Shown: positions 10,160 to 20,145, counted from the first letter of the stretch. The stretch: DNA of 64,000 bases from Bacteroidota bacterium (GCA_018335575.1 JAGXRT010000065.1:1-64000); one strand, 5' to 3'. Made by a program: numbers and translations. Notes: generated by a model not told the origin, from the sequence alone.

Positions 10160-10918
10160 TTAGTCTAAGTATAATTTTTGAAATAATTCTGCTTTTTTAC
10201 TTCTGCTTATACTGGCGGTTTTACCGTTACTCATAATTAATTCGCCTCCTAATCCTTTTAAGTACTCTTTAACGTGATCTAAATTTATTAAGTATGAATT
10301 GTGAACTCTATAGAATCGAGGAAACTGGAAACTTTTTTCAACTTCTTTTAACGTTTTAGAAACTACAATTTCTTGACCGTTATTTAAATAAATTGTTGTG
10401 TAACTTTTATCGGCTTCCATCATAACTACTTCTTCTTTTTCTAGCAAATACACTTTTCCGTCAGCAGAGATATGTATTTTTTCGTTACTAGATGTATTAG
10501 TACCCAAATTATTTAACAACATTTGAAGTTTATTTTCTAAAGCATTTTCTTCCTTAGGTTGTTCTTTGGTTAATTTTACTTTGTCAACAGCAGCAATAAG
10601 CTCGTCTTTATCTACAGGTTTTAATAGGTAATCTACAGCCGATACTTTAAATGCCTTTATGGCAAATTCATTGTGAGCTGTTGTGAAAATTAAATTAAAA
10701 TTTCTGTGCGATAATTTATCTAAAAAAGTAAAACCGTCCATTTCTGGCATATGAATATCTAAAAAAACAATATCTGGTTTTATTTCATTAATTAGTGTTA
10801 AGGCCTTAATGGGTGAGTTGCAAAGCGTAATTTCTACATCTTTTATGTAAGTATTAAGCTTCCACTCTAATGCTTCTAAAGCATCTTTTTCGTCGTCAAC
10901 AATTAAAACTTTATACAT
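10160..10918 (-). CDS. LytTR family response regulator
   Basis: Receiver domain (VDDE, FLDIHMPEMDGF, LLKPVDKDEL) plus C-terminal LytTR-like domain (FYRVHNSYLINLDHVKEYLKG). Confidence 0.9.
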   Translation of the reverse strand: MYKVLIVDDEKDALEALEWKLNTYIKDVEITLCNSPIKALTLINEIKPDIVFLDIHMPEMDGFTFLDKLSHRNFNLIFTTAHNEFAIKAFKVSAVDYLLKPVDKDELIAAVDKVKLTKEQPKEENALENKLQMLLNNLGTNTSSNEKIHISADGKVYLLEKEEVVMMEADKSYTTIYLNNGQEIVVSKTLKEVEKSFQFPRFYRVHNSYLINLDHVKEYLKGLGGELIMSNGKTASISRSKKAELFQKLYLD

Positions 10919-11074
10919 TTATAGCAGATTTTATGAGTTTAGTTTAATCAAAAATAAGTATAAATATATTGATAAATGCTATAAATATCAAAATATTTTA
11001 AGATTTGAATCTTTACAAATGATATAAAATAATTTATGAATGGTAGCAATTTATAAATCGATGGGTTTTTACCA

Positions 11075-12403
11075 TTAAATGTTCGGAAACTTAAACGCTA
11101 CTTTGGTTCCGGAAAAATCTTGATGTGTTAAGTCTTCGATTTGAACGTCGGTTTCTGCATTTGGATACAGGTATTGAAGTCTGTTTTTAACAATAGATGT
11201 TCCAATACCTGAGCTCTTTACTAATCTTTTTTGATTTATTTCCATTCCTTTTTGATATCCAATTCCGTTATCAATAACTTCTAATAAAAAGTGTTTTGAA
11301 ACTTTTCTAACCTTAATCAAAAGTTTTTTAGATCCTTGCTTGTGAGCTAATCCGTGCCAAATTGCATTTTCTATAAATGGCTGTAAAAACATTGAAGGAA
11401 CTTTAATAAAATCTAAGCTAATATTATCTTCAACTTTAATTTCAAATTCAAAGCCGTCTTCTATTCTGGCTTGTTCTAAAACAACATAAAGTTTAATTAT
11501 TGCTAACTCTTCTGCTAATGATACCGAGTTTTTTCTAGAACTGTTTAATATTTCTCTTATAAATCTTGAAAACTTTGTTATATAGTCAGAAGCCTTTTCA
11601 ACATTGTTCTTAATAATTAAACTATTGATACTGTTAAGCATATTAAAAATAAAATGTGGATTCATTTGACTTTTAAGCGCTTCCATTCTCAATTTTTCTG
11701 TTTCAACTTTTTGTTGGCTTAATTTTAAATTTGATTCTGTTTCCTGCGCCTCGATTGTTGTAATTCTATATCCCAAAATAAATGCTGTGCTAATCATCTC
11801 TATTGCTACACCTGTATACATAAAAACTTGATAATGTATAATTTGCCTTAAAGATAAACTCAAATCACTTACTGCTGATAAAACCAACGTTACGCTTCCT
11901 AATAACAAAACAGATAGAGCACCAACCTGAAAGAGAATTGAAATTTTAGGCTCTTTTTTATAGGCTCTTTTAAATGTACTTACTGAAAAATACAACACTA
12001 CAATTAGTAATAGGGCATTTAACAGCAATACAATTAATTTAGATACTAAAAACTGGGAAAAGTAAATCAACGCTGCAATGCCAAAAATTATTTTTACAAC
12101 CCTTTTAGTATATAAATCCCACTTTACATCTAGTGTTTTAACATTTAAAACCTCGCGCGAATAAAGGAAATACACTAAAATAATAATGTATTGAAAAGGT
12201 AGAATTATTAAGAAAATATCCTTCACCGTGAAAGGTTCATATTTCCATAAATTTAAATTTATAAAAAACAGTAAACTGTAAAGGCTATAATTTAGAAAGA
12301 ACTTTTGTTTATTGTTTAAATATAAAAGGAAGTGTATAACAAACAATGCGAATAGTCCGCCGCTAATCCAAGAAAAAAAATCGGAATAAATAGTTAGGAA
12401 CAT
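11075..12403 (-). CDS. LytS-type membrane sensor histidine kinase (kinase 2)
   Basis: TM helices; LKSQMNPHFIFNMLNSINSL; ENAIWHGL; DNGIG; GIGTSIVKNRL. Confidence 0.85.
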   Translation of the reverse strand: MFLTIYSDFFSWISGGLFALFVIHFLLYLNNKQKFFLNYSLYSLLFFINLNLWKYEPFTVKDIFLIILPFQYIIILVYFLYSREVLNVKTLDVKWDLYTKRVVKIIFGIAALIYFSQFLVSKLIVLLLNALLLIVVLYFSVSTFKRAYKKEPKISILFQVGALSVLLLGSVTLVLSAVSDLSLSLRQIIHYQVFMYTGVAIEMISTAFILGYRITTIEAQETESNLKLSQQKVETEKLRMEALKSQMNPHFIFNMLNSINSLIIKNNVEKASDYITKFSRFIREILNSSRKNSVSLAEELAIIKLYVVLEQARIEDGFEFEIKVEDNISLDFIKVPSMFLQPFIENAIWHGLAHKQGSKKLLIKVRKVSKHFLLEVIDNGIGYQKGMEINQKRLVKSSGIGTSIVKNRLQYLYPNAETDVQIEDLTHQDFSGTKVAFKFPNI

Positions 12404-12493
12404 TAAGGGTCAATTTGTTTTTTACTATTACTTGTACCCAAATTTAAGATTCTTTTTTAAATATTGTGAACCTACTAAATATTTATTTTTATT

Positions 12494-12530
12494 GTAAAAA
12501 AGAAACCTCGACCTTAGTTAAGATCGAGGT
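12494..12530 (-). terminator. hairpin/terminator between kinase 3 and kinase 2 genes
   Basis: ACCTCGACCTT-AGTT-AAGATCGAGGT (one G-U pair); on the minus strand followed by TTTCTTTTTT. Confidence 0.65.
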
Positions 12531-12672
12531 ATTAAATAAACCACCCCAAAAGATTTATTTTAATATTAAGATACATCAAATATACGACTAAAACTTTAAG
12601 TTAGTAATTTTGCTAAAGTTAATATTGTAAAAACTTTGCATATGGTAATGAATTTATAATATTTGGTATGTT

Positions 12673-14016
12673 TTAGTTTATTAATGGAAATGAGATATGA
12701 ACTCTTGTGCCAGATTCGGTATCGTTAGTTAAATCATTGTATTGGATTTTAATATTTTTAGAATTAAATACTTTTTTGATTCTATAAATAGCAGAATCTG
12801 TAGCGCCATTAACACTCTTTGTAATCTTTAACTTTTGTAATTCTTTGGCTTTATTTATACCTATTCCATTATCAATAATATCAAAACATATTTCTTTATT
12901 CGTACGTTTTACAAAAAGCGTTAAATTTTTATCTCCTTGTTTATGTGATAATCCGTGCCATATTGAATTCTCTATAAAAGGTTGTAAAAATAAAGGAGGC
13001 ACTTTTATGGTATGTAAATTAATTCCTTCTTCAATAATTTCATTAAAATTAAAATTGTAGTTTGCTCTAATTCGTTCTAAAGTAATGTATATGCGTAAAT
13101 TTACAATTTCATCGTGTAAAGAAATCGTTGTCTTGTTTGAGTTATTTAGGATGTTTCTAATGAATCTGGCGAACTTGGTAATAAAATCTGAGGCTTCCTC
13201 AACACTGTTTTTTAGCACTAAATTATTAATTGAGTTTAAAGTGTTAAATAAAAACAATGGATTTAACTGACTCTTTAACGTCATCATTTTAAACTCATTA
13301 ATTTCGATTCTAGATTTACTAATTGCTAAATCTAACTTAGCTTTTTCATCTAATATCTCTTTGTATCTAATGCTTATTAAAAAAGCAAATAGTAAAAATT
13401 CAATTATAATTCCTGTATACAAAAAGAACATTTTATGTACGCCAAAATCTAAAAAGAATGCATCAAGTTTTAATACATAAATAAGCACTGTTACGAGCAA
13501 TAAACTTAATAAAGTTAGGGAGCCTATAATAAATAGTTTAACATACCATAAATCATTTTTAACTTTGTAAAAATTATAAAAAGCGATAAAAATAGCACTA
13601 AAAATAACCCCTAAAAACACAAAGGTTTGGATGTTTTTATTTATAAAGTATGCTATAAAAATAAGCGCTAACGATGTTAAAAAAAGAATTTCTACCGTGG
13701 CTTTTAAAATTTTATCCCATTCTGGGTTTATTTCTTCTGTATGCAATAATTCTCTTGTAAATTTGAAATAGTAGGCAAAACCCATTAATTGAAAACTTCG
13801 ATCAGCATAATAAAAAAAGGGAGGTATATCATTTATGTATATATGGCTAAGTAAGAAAACGTATAAAAAGAATGAATATAATGCGTAATACACATAAATT
13901 TTATTGTGGTAAATAAGGTAAATAATTAGGTGATAAATTGTTAAAAATAAGATTGCTCCTCGAATCATCGAATAAAATTCAGAAGTCAAATTTGTTAAAT
14001 TTAACGAGTGTAGCAT
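12673..14016 (-). CDS. LytS-type histidine kinase paralogue lacking the phospho-acceptor His (kinase 3, predicted pseudokinase)
   Basis: TM helices; LKSQLNPLFLFNTLNSINNL has Leu where kinases 1 and 2 have His; ENSIWHGL and DNGIG retained. Confidence 0.85.
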   Translation of the reverse strand: MLHSLNLTNLTSEFYSMIRGAILFLTIYHLIIYLIYHNKIYVYYALYSFFLYVFLLSHIYINDIPPFFYYADRSFQLMGFAYYFKFTRELLHTEEINPEWDKILKATVEILFLTSLALIFIAYFINKNIQTFVFLGVIFSAIFIAFYNFYKVKNDLWYVKLFIIGSLTLLSLLLVTVLIYVLKLDAFFLDFGVHKMFFLYTGIIIEFLLFAFLISIRYKEILDEKAKLDLAISKSRIEINEFKMMTLKSQLNPLFLFNTLNSINNLVLKNSVEEASDFITKFARFIRNILNNSNKTTISLHDEIVNLRIYITLERIRANYNFNFNEIIEEGINLHTIKVPPLFLQPFIENSIWHGLSHKQGDKNLTLFVKRTNKEICFDIIDNGIGINKAKELQKLKITKSVNGATDSAIYRIKKVFNSKNIKIQYNDLTNDTESGTRVHISFPLIN

Positions 14017-14044
14017 TAAAATAATTTTTGGGGGTTAAGAAAAA

Positions 14045-14464
14045 CTACTTTACATAATCTGTCAAATGCTTTTTAAGAATTTCAATACTGTTTTCAAGAT
14101 ATCCTTTTTGTCCTCTTTCCTTAGCTATTTCAAGAATATCTAATAAATCATCTTTATCAACAGGTTTCAATATATATAACAAGTTAGCTAGTTTAGAAAC
14201 ACGTATAGCCATTTCATCATAAGCCGTAGTAAAAATTAAATTAAACTTCAGGTTTGAAAGTTTCATTAAAAATTCAAAACCGTTTAATTCTGGCATATGA
14301 ATATCTAAAAACAAAATATCAGGTTTGAACGATTCAACCAAATCAATTGCTTCTATAGGAGAATTACATTTAGCAATTATTACATTACCAACGTATCTAT
14401 TTAATTTCCATTCTAATGCTTCAATCGCATCTAATTCGTCATCGACTATTAAGAATTTTAACAT
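14045..14464 (-). CDS. stand-alone receiver-domain protein (no LytTR output domain)
   Basis: 139 aa; VDDE, FLDIHMPELNGF, IFTTAYDE, LKPVDKDDL; ends just after the receiver, 28 bp before kinase 3. Confidence 0.85.
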   Translation of the reverse strand: MLKFLIVDDELDAIEALEWKLNRYVGNVIIAKCNSPIEAIDLVESFKPDILFLDIHMPELNGFEFLMKLSNLKFNLIFTTAYDEMAIRVSKLANLLYILKPVDKDDLLDILEIAKERGQKGYLENSIEILKKHLTDYVK

Positions 14465-14565
14465 GCCTAATATTTAAAGGTTTATCTACGAAATTACAAT
14501 TATTTTAATAGTTAACTTATTTTATTTTATATTTTCGACTGATTTTTATCTTAAATAATTAAAAT

Positions 14566-15213
14566 TTAAGGCAAAACATATAGAAAAACAGCAAAAAAAT
14601 GACTGATACTTCCAAGCAATACAAATACATGAAAAATAGCGTGGTTAAATTTAATTTTTTTTAGGGCATAAATTACAGCTCCAACAGTATAAAAAATTCC
14701 GCCTAAAAATAACCAAAACAGTCCATTTGGTGGTAAGCTTTGTATTAATGGCTGTATAGCAAATACAACCATCCATCCCATTGCAACATAGGCAATGGTA
14801 GAAATTATATCAAACCTGCCTGTAAAAAAAATTTTAACAATAATACCAATTGCAGCTATTCCCCACGAAACACCAAATAAAACCCATCCAATTGTCCCGT
14901 TTAAAGTAACCAAGGTAAAAGGTGTATACGATCCTGCGATAAGAATGTAGATAGCACTATGATCTACAATATTAAAGCGGTAGCGCCATTTAGGATTTTG
15001 AATGCTGTGATAAATTGTAGATGCCGTGTAAAGAGCTAATAAACTGGCTCCATAAATACTAAAACTTACAATATGCCAAACAGTTCCATAGATACTTGCA
15101 AATACTACCAATAAAACCAATGCAACAATACTAAATCCAATACCAATAGCATGTGTTATTATATTTAACTTTTCTTCGGTAGGGCTGTAAAAATGGAGGG
15201 GACGTTTTTTCAT
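14566..15213 (-). CDS. hemolysin III / PAQR family membrane protein
   Basis: EEKLNIITHAIGIGFSIVALVLLV, STIYHS, DHSAIYILIAGSYTPFTLV. Confidence 0.85.
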   Translation of the reverse strand: MKKRPLHFYSPTEEKLNIITHAIGIGFSIVALVLLVVFASIYGTVWHIVSFSIYGASLLALYTASTIYHSIQNPKWRYRFNIVDHSAIYILIAGSYTPFTLVTLNGTIGWVLFGVSWGIAAIGIIVKIFFTGRFDIISTIAYVAMGWMVVFAIQPLIQSLPPNGLFWLFLGGIFYTVGAVIYALKKIKFNHAIFHVFVLLGSISHFFAVFLYVLP

Positions 15214-15983
15214 TTTTTATCTTTATTTTTTTTTATATCGGCAATTAATTCATTATACATCATCTCGTATGCAATTTTACGAATACTATTTTTATCAATC
15301 ATGCTAAGATGCTCAGTTTCTAAAATATTCAGAATTTTAACCCTTAACTCACCAGGACTACCCGATGTAGTTGTGTACGAAAATCGTTTTTTACAATCAT
15401 AAAAAACCATAGGAACTATCGGAATTTTATGCTCAATTGCTAACGAAAAAACGCCGTTTTTAAATTCATGTAAAACGATGCTTTCATCACTTGGCACCAT
15501 TCCTTCAGGGAAAATACAAATTCCGAATCCTTTGTTTATTTTATTTTGAGCGCTTTGATATACCTGTTTCCTGCTTTCAGCGTCGCCTCTGTCAACTAAT
15601 ATACAGGTTCTTTTGTAAAAAAATCCAAATATTGGTAAGTTAACCAACTCCTTTTTCCCGACAAAAACCATGGGATATTTAACAATTTTCAGCATTACAA
15701 AAACATCAATCATCGAGGTGTGGTTGGCGGAAAACATATAACTTTTTCCTTCAATAATTGGATTTTCACCAACAAGTTTAACTTTAAATCCCATAGCAAA
15801 CAATACAATTTTTGCCCAAAAGCGGGATAATTGATAAAATGCAGGATAAAACCGATCATTAGAAGTTAATATTACCAACACCGGTAATAAAATTATAATA
15901 ATCAATCCTGCTACAACATAGAACCAAACCCGCCAAATACCGCGCAATATATTTTTTAATACTTCCATATGAACGCTAAACAA
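15210..15983 (-). CDS. 1-acyl-sn-glycerol-3-phosphate acyltransferase (PlsC family)
   Basis: SANHTSMIDVFV (HX4D-like block) and IFPEGMVPSD; likely start at the internal Met (15968). Confidence 0.85.
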   Translation of the reverse strand: MFSVHMEVLKNILRGIWRVWFYVVAGLIIIILLPVLVILTSNDRFYPAFYQLSRFWAKIVLFAMGFKVKLVGENPIIEGKSYMFSANHTSMIDVFVMLKIVKYPMVFVGKKELVNLPIFGFFYKRTCILVDRGDAESRKQVYQSAQNKINKGFGICIFPEGMVPSDESIVLHEFKNGVFSLAIEHKIPIVPMVFYDCKKRFSYTTTSGSPGELRVKILNILETEHLSMIDKNSIRKIAYEMMYNELIADIKKNKDKK

Positions 15984-16082
15984 TTCAATATTAGTTTATC
16001 ATGTTTCCAAAAATAGTAATTAATATCTATAATTCGATTTAAAGTTGAATTGTGTATTTTTGTTTGCATCAAATTAAATACC

Positions 16083-17051
16083 ATGTCAAGAATTTTAACA
16101 GGAGTTCAAAGTACCGGTACTCCTCACTTAGGAAATATTTTAGGAGCCATAAAGCCAGCTATTAAAATGGCTGACAATCCAGTAAATGAATCGTTTCTTT
16201 TTATTGCCGATATGCATTCGCTTACTCAGATTAAAGATGGAGATATCTTGCGTGCCAACAATTACAGTACTGCAGCAGCTTGGCTTGCGTGTGGTTTAGA
16301 TATAAATAAAACCGTTTTTTACCGCCAAAGCGATATACCTGAAGTTACGGAATTGGCATGGTATCTCAGCTGTTTTTATCCCTATCAACGATTAACCTTG
16401 GCGCATTCTTTTAAAGATAAAGCCGATCGTTTAGCTGATGTGAATGCTGGATTATTTACTTATCCCATGTTAATGGCTGCTGATATTGTATTATACGATG
16501 CAGAAATTGTTCCGGTTGGCAAAGATCAATTGCAACACTTAGAAATGACTCGGGATGTAGCAGCGCGTTTTAATCATCAAATGGGCGAAACCTTTGTATT
16601 ACCAGAAGCAAAAGTTGAAGAAGAAACTATGTACGTTCCGGGTACCAATGGGGAGAAAATGAGCAAATCCAAAGGAAATATTATTGATATTTTTCTTTCA
16701 GATAAAGAGCTTCGTAAACAGATTATGAAAATAGAAACCGACTCTACACCATTAGAAGCACCTAAAAACCCAGAAAATTGTAATTTATTTGCTCTTTATA
16801 AGTTGATTGCTTCCAAAGAACAAACTAGCGTGATGCGTCAAAATTATTTAGCAGGTAATTACGGATACGGACATGCCAAACAAGCTTTTTATGAGTTAGT
16901 TTTAGAAACGTTTAAAAAAGAACGCGAGTTATATCAGTATTATATCGAAAATACTGATGAAATCGAAAAAAAATTAGCAATTGGAGCAGAAAAAGCCAGG
17001 ATTGTTGCAAGAGAAGTATTACAACGTTGTAGAAAAAAATTAGGGTATTAA
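16083..17051 (+). CDS. trpS: tryptophan--tRNA ligase
   Basis: MSRILTGVQSTGTPHLGNILGAIKP, PVGKDQLQHLEMTRDVAARFNH, KMSKSKGN. The ORF track starts at 16050; conserved start at 16083. Confidence 0.93.
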   Translation: MSRILTGVQSTGTPHLGNILGAIKPAIKMADNPVNESFLFIADMHSLTQIKDGDILRANNYSTAAAWLACGLDINKTVFYRQSDIPEVTELAWYLSCFYPYQRLTLAHSFKDKADRLADVNAGLFTYPMLMAADIVLYDAEIVPVGKDQLQHLEMTRDVAARFNHQMGETFVLPEAKVEEETMYVPGTNGEKMSKSKGNIIDIFLSDKELRKQIMKIETDSTPLEAPKNPENCNLFALYKLIASKEQTSVMRQNYLAGNYGYGHAKQAFYELVLETFKKERELYQYYIENTDEIEKKLAIGAEKARIVAREVLQRCRKKLGY

Positions 17052-17101
17052 TCACTAGTTAAATATTTTATATCTTTGATATCTTATAAAAATATTTAAA
17101 A

Positions 17102-17284
17102 ATGGGAATGAATAAAAATACTGTATTAGCTTGGGCAACCTTTATAATGATTATTATGGGTATTGTTCTTATAAGCCTTGGTGCTTTTCGCTATTACGAA
17201 ATAGCCGGATGGGGATTTAGTGCCGTAGGTATCGGGTTTTTTGCGATAGCATGGGTGTTTAACGCACTCAAAGGACGCGTTTAA
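17102..17284 (+). CDS. small two-TM membrane protein (resembles the flavobacterial CAL67264 family)
   Basis: 60 aa, two hydrophobic helices, own downstream terminator; family name from memory. Confidence 0.6.
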   Translation: MGMNKNTVLAWATFIMIIMGIVLISLGAFRYYEIAGWGFSAVGIGFFAIAWVFNALKGRV

Positions 17285-17300
17285 GTACATCAACACAAAA

Positions 17301-17330
17301 ATGCCTAGAAAATCTAGGCATTTTTATTTT
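17301..17330 (+). terminator. intrinsic terminator
   Basis: ATGCCTAGA-AAA-TCTAGGCAT followed by TTTTATTTTT. Confidence 0.8.
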
Positions 17331-17387
17331 TAATGACACTATCCTATAAACTGTGTAAGTTGTAAAATATCAGGGTTTAACTTTTAC

Positions 17388-18584
17388 TTAAAGTTGGACC
17401 CTTTTTTCATAAATAGTTAAGAACTGATTGAGAATTAATCCCCAATTAGGGATTGGCATTGACCATTTTTTGGTTGCTTCTCTTAACGCCAAATATACGG
17501 ATTTTAGCACAGCTTCATCCGTAGGGAATGACAATTTGTTTTTGGTGTATTTTCTAATTTTCCCATTGAGGTTTTCAATTAAATTGGTAGTGTATATAAT
17601 TTTTCTGATTTCCAAAGGGAAGTCAAAGAATACGGTAAGCTCTTCCCAGTTCTCTTCCCAGGACTTTACAGCATATGGATATTTGTAATTCCATTTGGTA
17701 GCAAAATCATCTAAAGCGGCTCTGGCCGATTGTTTGGTTGGTGCATTGTAGATTTCTTTCAAATTCCTGGTAAATTCTCTTTTATCTTTCCACACCACGT
17801 ATCTGGCTGAGTTCCTAATTTGATGTACCACACAGATTTGTGTTTTTGACTCAGGAAATACATTGCTAATAGTATTGGTAAAGCCGTTGAGATTATCGGT
17901 AGCAGTTATCAAGATATCTTCTACCCCTCTGGATTTTAAATCGGTTAAAACTCCCATCCAAAAACTAGCACTTTCACTCTTCCCTAGCCACATCCCCAAG
18001 ACCTCTTTTTTGCCTTCTCTATTGAGTCCTACAGCTAAGTAGATGGTTTTATTGATAACCTTAGAGTTTTCTCGTACTTTAAAGACAATGCCATCCATCC
18101 AGACAATTAGATATACCGCATCGAGCGGTCTGTTTTGCCACGCTACAATGTCATTAGCAACACTATCGGTAATTCTGGAGATGGTTGAAGTGGATACTTC
18201 AAAATTATAAACTTCCCTGATCTGCTGCTCGATATCGCTATTACTCATTCCTTTGGCATAGAGCGATACAATAACGTTTTCCAGTCCATCCAGGATATTC
18301 TGACGTTTGGGAACTATCATAGGATTGAAGGAGGAATCTCGATCTCTTGGAACTTGGATCTCGGATTCTCCAAAAGAAGTCTTAATTTTTTTGCTGGAAA
18401 AACCATTTCTGGCATTGGCATTGAGTGCTTTTTCGTGTTTCTCATAACCCAAGTGAGCATCTAATTCGCCTTCGAGCATCTTTTCAATACCTCGTTTTTG
18501 AAGTTGGGCTAAAAAACTATACAATTCTTCGCCTGTTTTGAATTGCTTTAAAAATTCATCGGTTAATAATTCGTCTTTTTTCAT
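17388..18584 (-). CDS. IS256 family (Mutator-like) transposase
   Basis: [77 protein letters not shown] at 18584; the track's 18611 start is TTG inside a palindrome. Confidence 0.93.
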   Translation of the reverse strand: MKKDELLTDEFLKQFKTGEELYSFLAQLQKRGIEKMLEGELDAHLGYEKHEKALNANARNGFSSKKIKTSFGESEIQVPRDRDSSFNPMIVPKRQNILDGLENVIVSLYAKGMSNSDIEQQIREVYNFEVSTSTISRITDSVANDIVAWQNRPLDAVYLIVWMDGIVFKVRENSKVINKTIYLAVGLNREGKKEVLGMWLGKSESASFWMGVLTDLKSRGVEDILITATDNLNGFTNTISNVFPESKTQICVVHQIRNSARYVVWKDKREFTRNLKEIYNAPTKQSARAALDDFATKWNYKYPYAVKSWEENWEELTVFFDFPLEIRKIIYTTNLIENLNGKIRKYTKNKLSFPTDEAVLKSVYLALREATKKWSMPIPNWGLILNQFLTIYEKRVQL

Positions 18585-18610
18585 AAGTGTATAAAATTTA
18601 AAATTAAACA

Positions 18611-18646
18611 AAAAAATATCGGGGTTTGCAAACCCCGATATTTTTT
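18611..18646. repeat. 36-bp perfect palindrome at the inner edge of the right IS end
   Basis: AAAAAATATCGGGGTTTG/CAAACCCCGATATTTTTT. Confidence 0.9.
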
Positions 18647-18691
18647 AACTTACACACTTAGTGGGATAGTACTTTTTTAATTGATATAAAC

Positions 18692-19024
18692 TTAGTCTAA
18701 TTCTTCTTTTACTTTTGCGTCTGGTGCATTTTTTGCGACTGAAGCAATTCCATTTTCTCGTGCTGCAACCGATTCATACATTTCACTGTTTCCAATAATT
18801 TGTCCATTTGTTGCTTTTAGGTTAAAATACGGTTTACCGTTTTTAGATTCAAGCCTATCAAATCGTGCATCAACCTGAGAATTTTTACGAACAGATTCAA
18901 CTCCGTTTAAGCATGCTGCTTTAGTAGTATATCCTTCACTGCCAAGTATAACTTGACCGTTTCCTGCCTTTAACACAAATTGAAAATCCCCATTCTTACG
19001 TTTACTAATTACAAATGATCCCAT
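18692..19024 (-). CDS. YegP/DUF1508 family protein
   Basis: Tandem copies of the GNGQVILGSEGYTTKAACLNGVESVRKN / TNGQIIGNSEMYESVAARENGIASVAKN motif. Confidence 0.9.
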   Translation of the reverse strand: MGSFVISKRKNGDFQFVLKAGNGQVILGSEGYTTKAACLNGVESVRKNSQVDARFDRLESKNGKPYFNLKATNGQIIGNSEMYESVAARENGIASVAKNAPDAKVKEELD

Positions 19025-19091
19025 AATTATAAAGTTTAAAATTATTAATATATTATTTATTAGTACTTTAAATATAATACTTTAATTTTAA

Positions 19092-20126
19092 TTAAGGAGT
19101 TGGATTTGGATATTGCTCAGAAATTAACTCAATTTCTTTGATAATTTCATTTGATAAAACAAGCTCAATACTGTCAATATTTTCAATTAGCTGTGGCATT
19201 TTTGTAGCTCCGATAATGACACTGGCTAAAAAAGGTTTATGCAAAATATAAGCTATTGCCATTTGAGTTAAACTTAACCCATGTTTTTCGGCAATATCCA
19301 TATAGCTTTTTATGATATGATCTATCGGCTTTTTAATATACCTGTTCATTTGTGGAAATAAAGTCAAACGTGCTTTTTCAGGATTTTCTCCATAAAGATA
19401 TTTACCGGTCAATACTCCAAAGGCCAAAGGTGAGTATGCTAAAAGTTTAACATTTTCACGATGTGAAACTTCGGCTAATCCTGTTTCAAAAGTTCTGTTT
19501 AATAATGAATACGGATTTTGAATAGTGATAGGTGCATTAACCTTAAGATTTCTACTTTCTTCGCAAAAACGCATTAAGCCCCACGGTGTTTCATTGGATA
19601 CTCCATAGTAGCGAATTTTACCACTTTTAACAAAATCATTTAAAGCCATTAATACTTCAGCAAAATTATCATTCCACGCTTCAGTTTCATGTGGTACATA
19701 ATTGCGAACTCCAAAACTGTTAACGCTGCGCTCAGGCCAATGCAATTGGTATAAATCGATAAAATCGGTCTGTAATCTATTTAAACTCTTATCAATAGCA
19801 TCGGTTAAACTTGCTTTTGAAAAATCCAATGGTTTACGTATATACTTAAAATTATTGCTAGGGCCCGCTATTTTTGTAGCTACAATAACTTTATCGCGGT
19901 TATTTTTTAACCAACTTCCTAGTATTTTTTCGGAACTTCCCTGTGTATTTACATTTCCAGGTACTGAGTACATTTCGGCTGTATCAATAAAATTAACACC
20001 CTTAGAAACAGCATAATTTAATTGTTCATGTGCTTCTTTTTCAGTGTTTTGTTCACCAAAAGTCATGGTGCCTAAACATATTTTACTTACTTTTAAATTA
20101 GTGTTGGGTAACTTTGTGTACTTCAT
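19092..20126 (-). CDS. aldo/keto reductase (Tas-like)
   Basis: KICLGTMTFGEQNTEKEAHEQLNYAVSKGVNFIDTAEMY; LQTDFIDLYQLHWPER; YSPLAFGVLTGKY. Confidence 0.9.
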   Translation of the reverse strand: MKYTKLPNTNLKVSKICLGTMTFGEQNTEKEAHEQLNYAVSKGVNFIDTAEMYSVPGNVNTQGSSEKILGSWLKNNRDKVIVATKIAGPSNNFKYIRKPLDFSKASLTDAIDKSLNRLQTDFIDLYQLHWPERSVNSFGVRNYVPHETEAWNDNFAEVLMALNDFVKSGKIRYYGVSNETPWGLMRFCEESRNLKVNAPITIQNPYSLLNRTFETGLAEVSHRENVKLLAYSPLAFGVLTGKYLYGENPEKARLTLFPQMNRYIKKPIDHIIKSYMDIAEKHGLSLTQMAIAYILHKPFLASVIIGATKMPQLIENIDSIELVLSNEIIKEIELISEQYPNPTP

Positions 20127-20145
20127 TTGATACTTGTTTTTATAA

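Larger units (their letters stand above)
17338..18670. mobile_element. IS256-family insertion sequence, about 1.33 kb
   Basis: Full-length transposase bounded by imperfect ~40 bp terminal inverted repeats (ACTATCC...TGTGTAAGTT..AAAATATC.GGGTTT, left vs right complement, about 33/40 match). Confidence 0.85.

Noticed and set aside
18585-18611. Upstream extension of the transposase to 18611
   Set aside because: The track's first codon is TTG located in the palindrome; the conserved IS256 N-terminus begins at ATG 18584.
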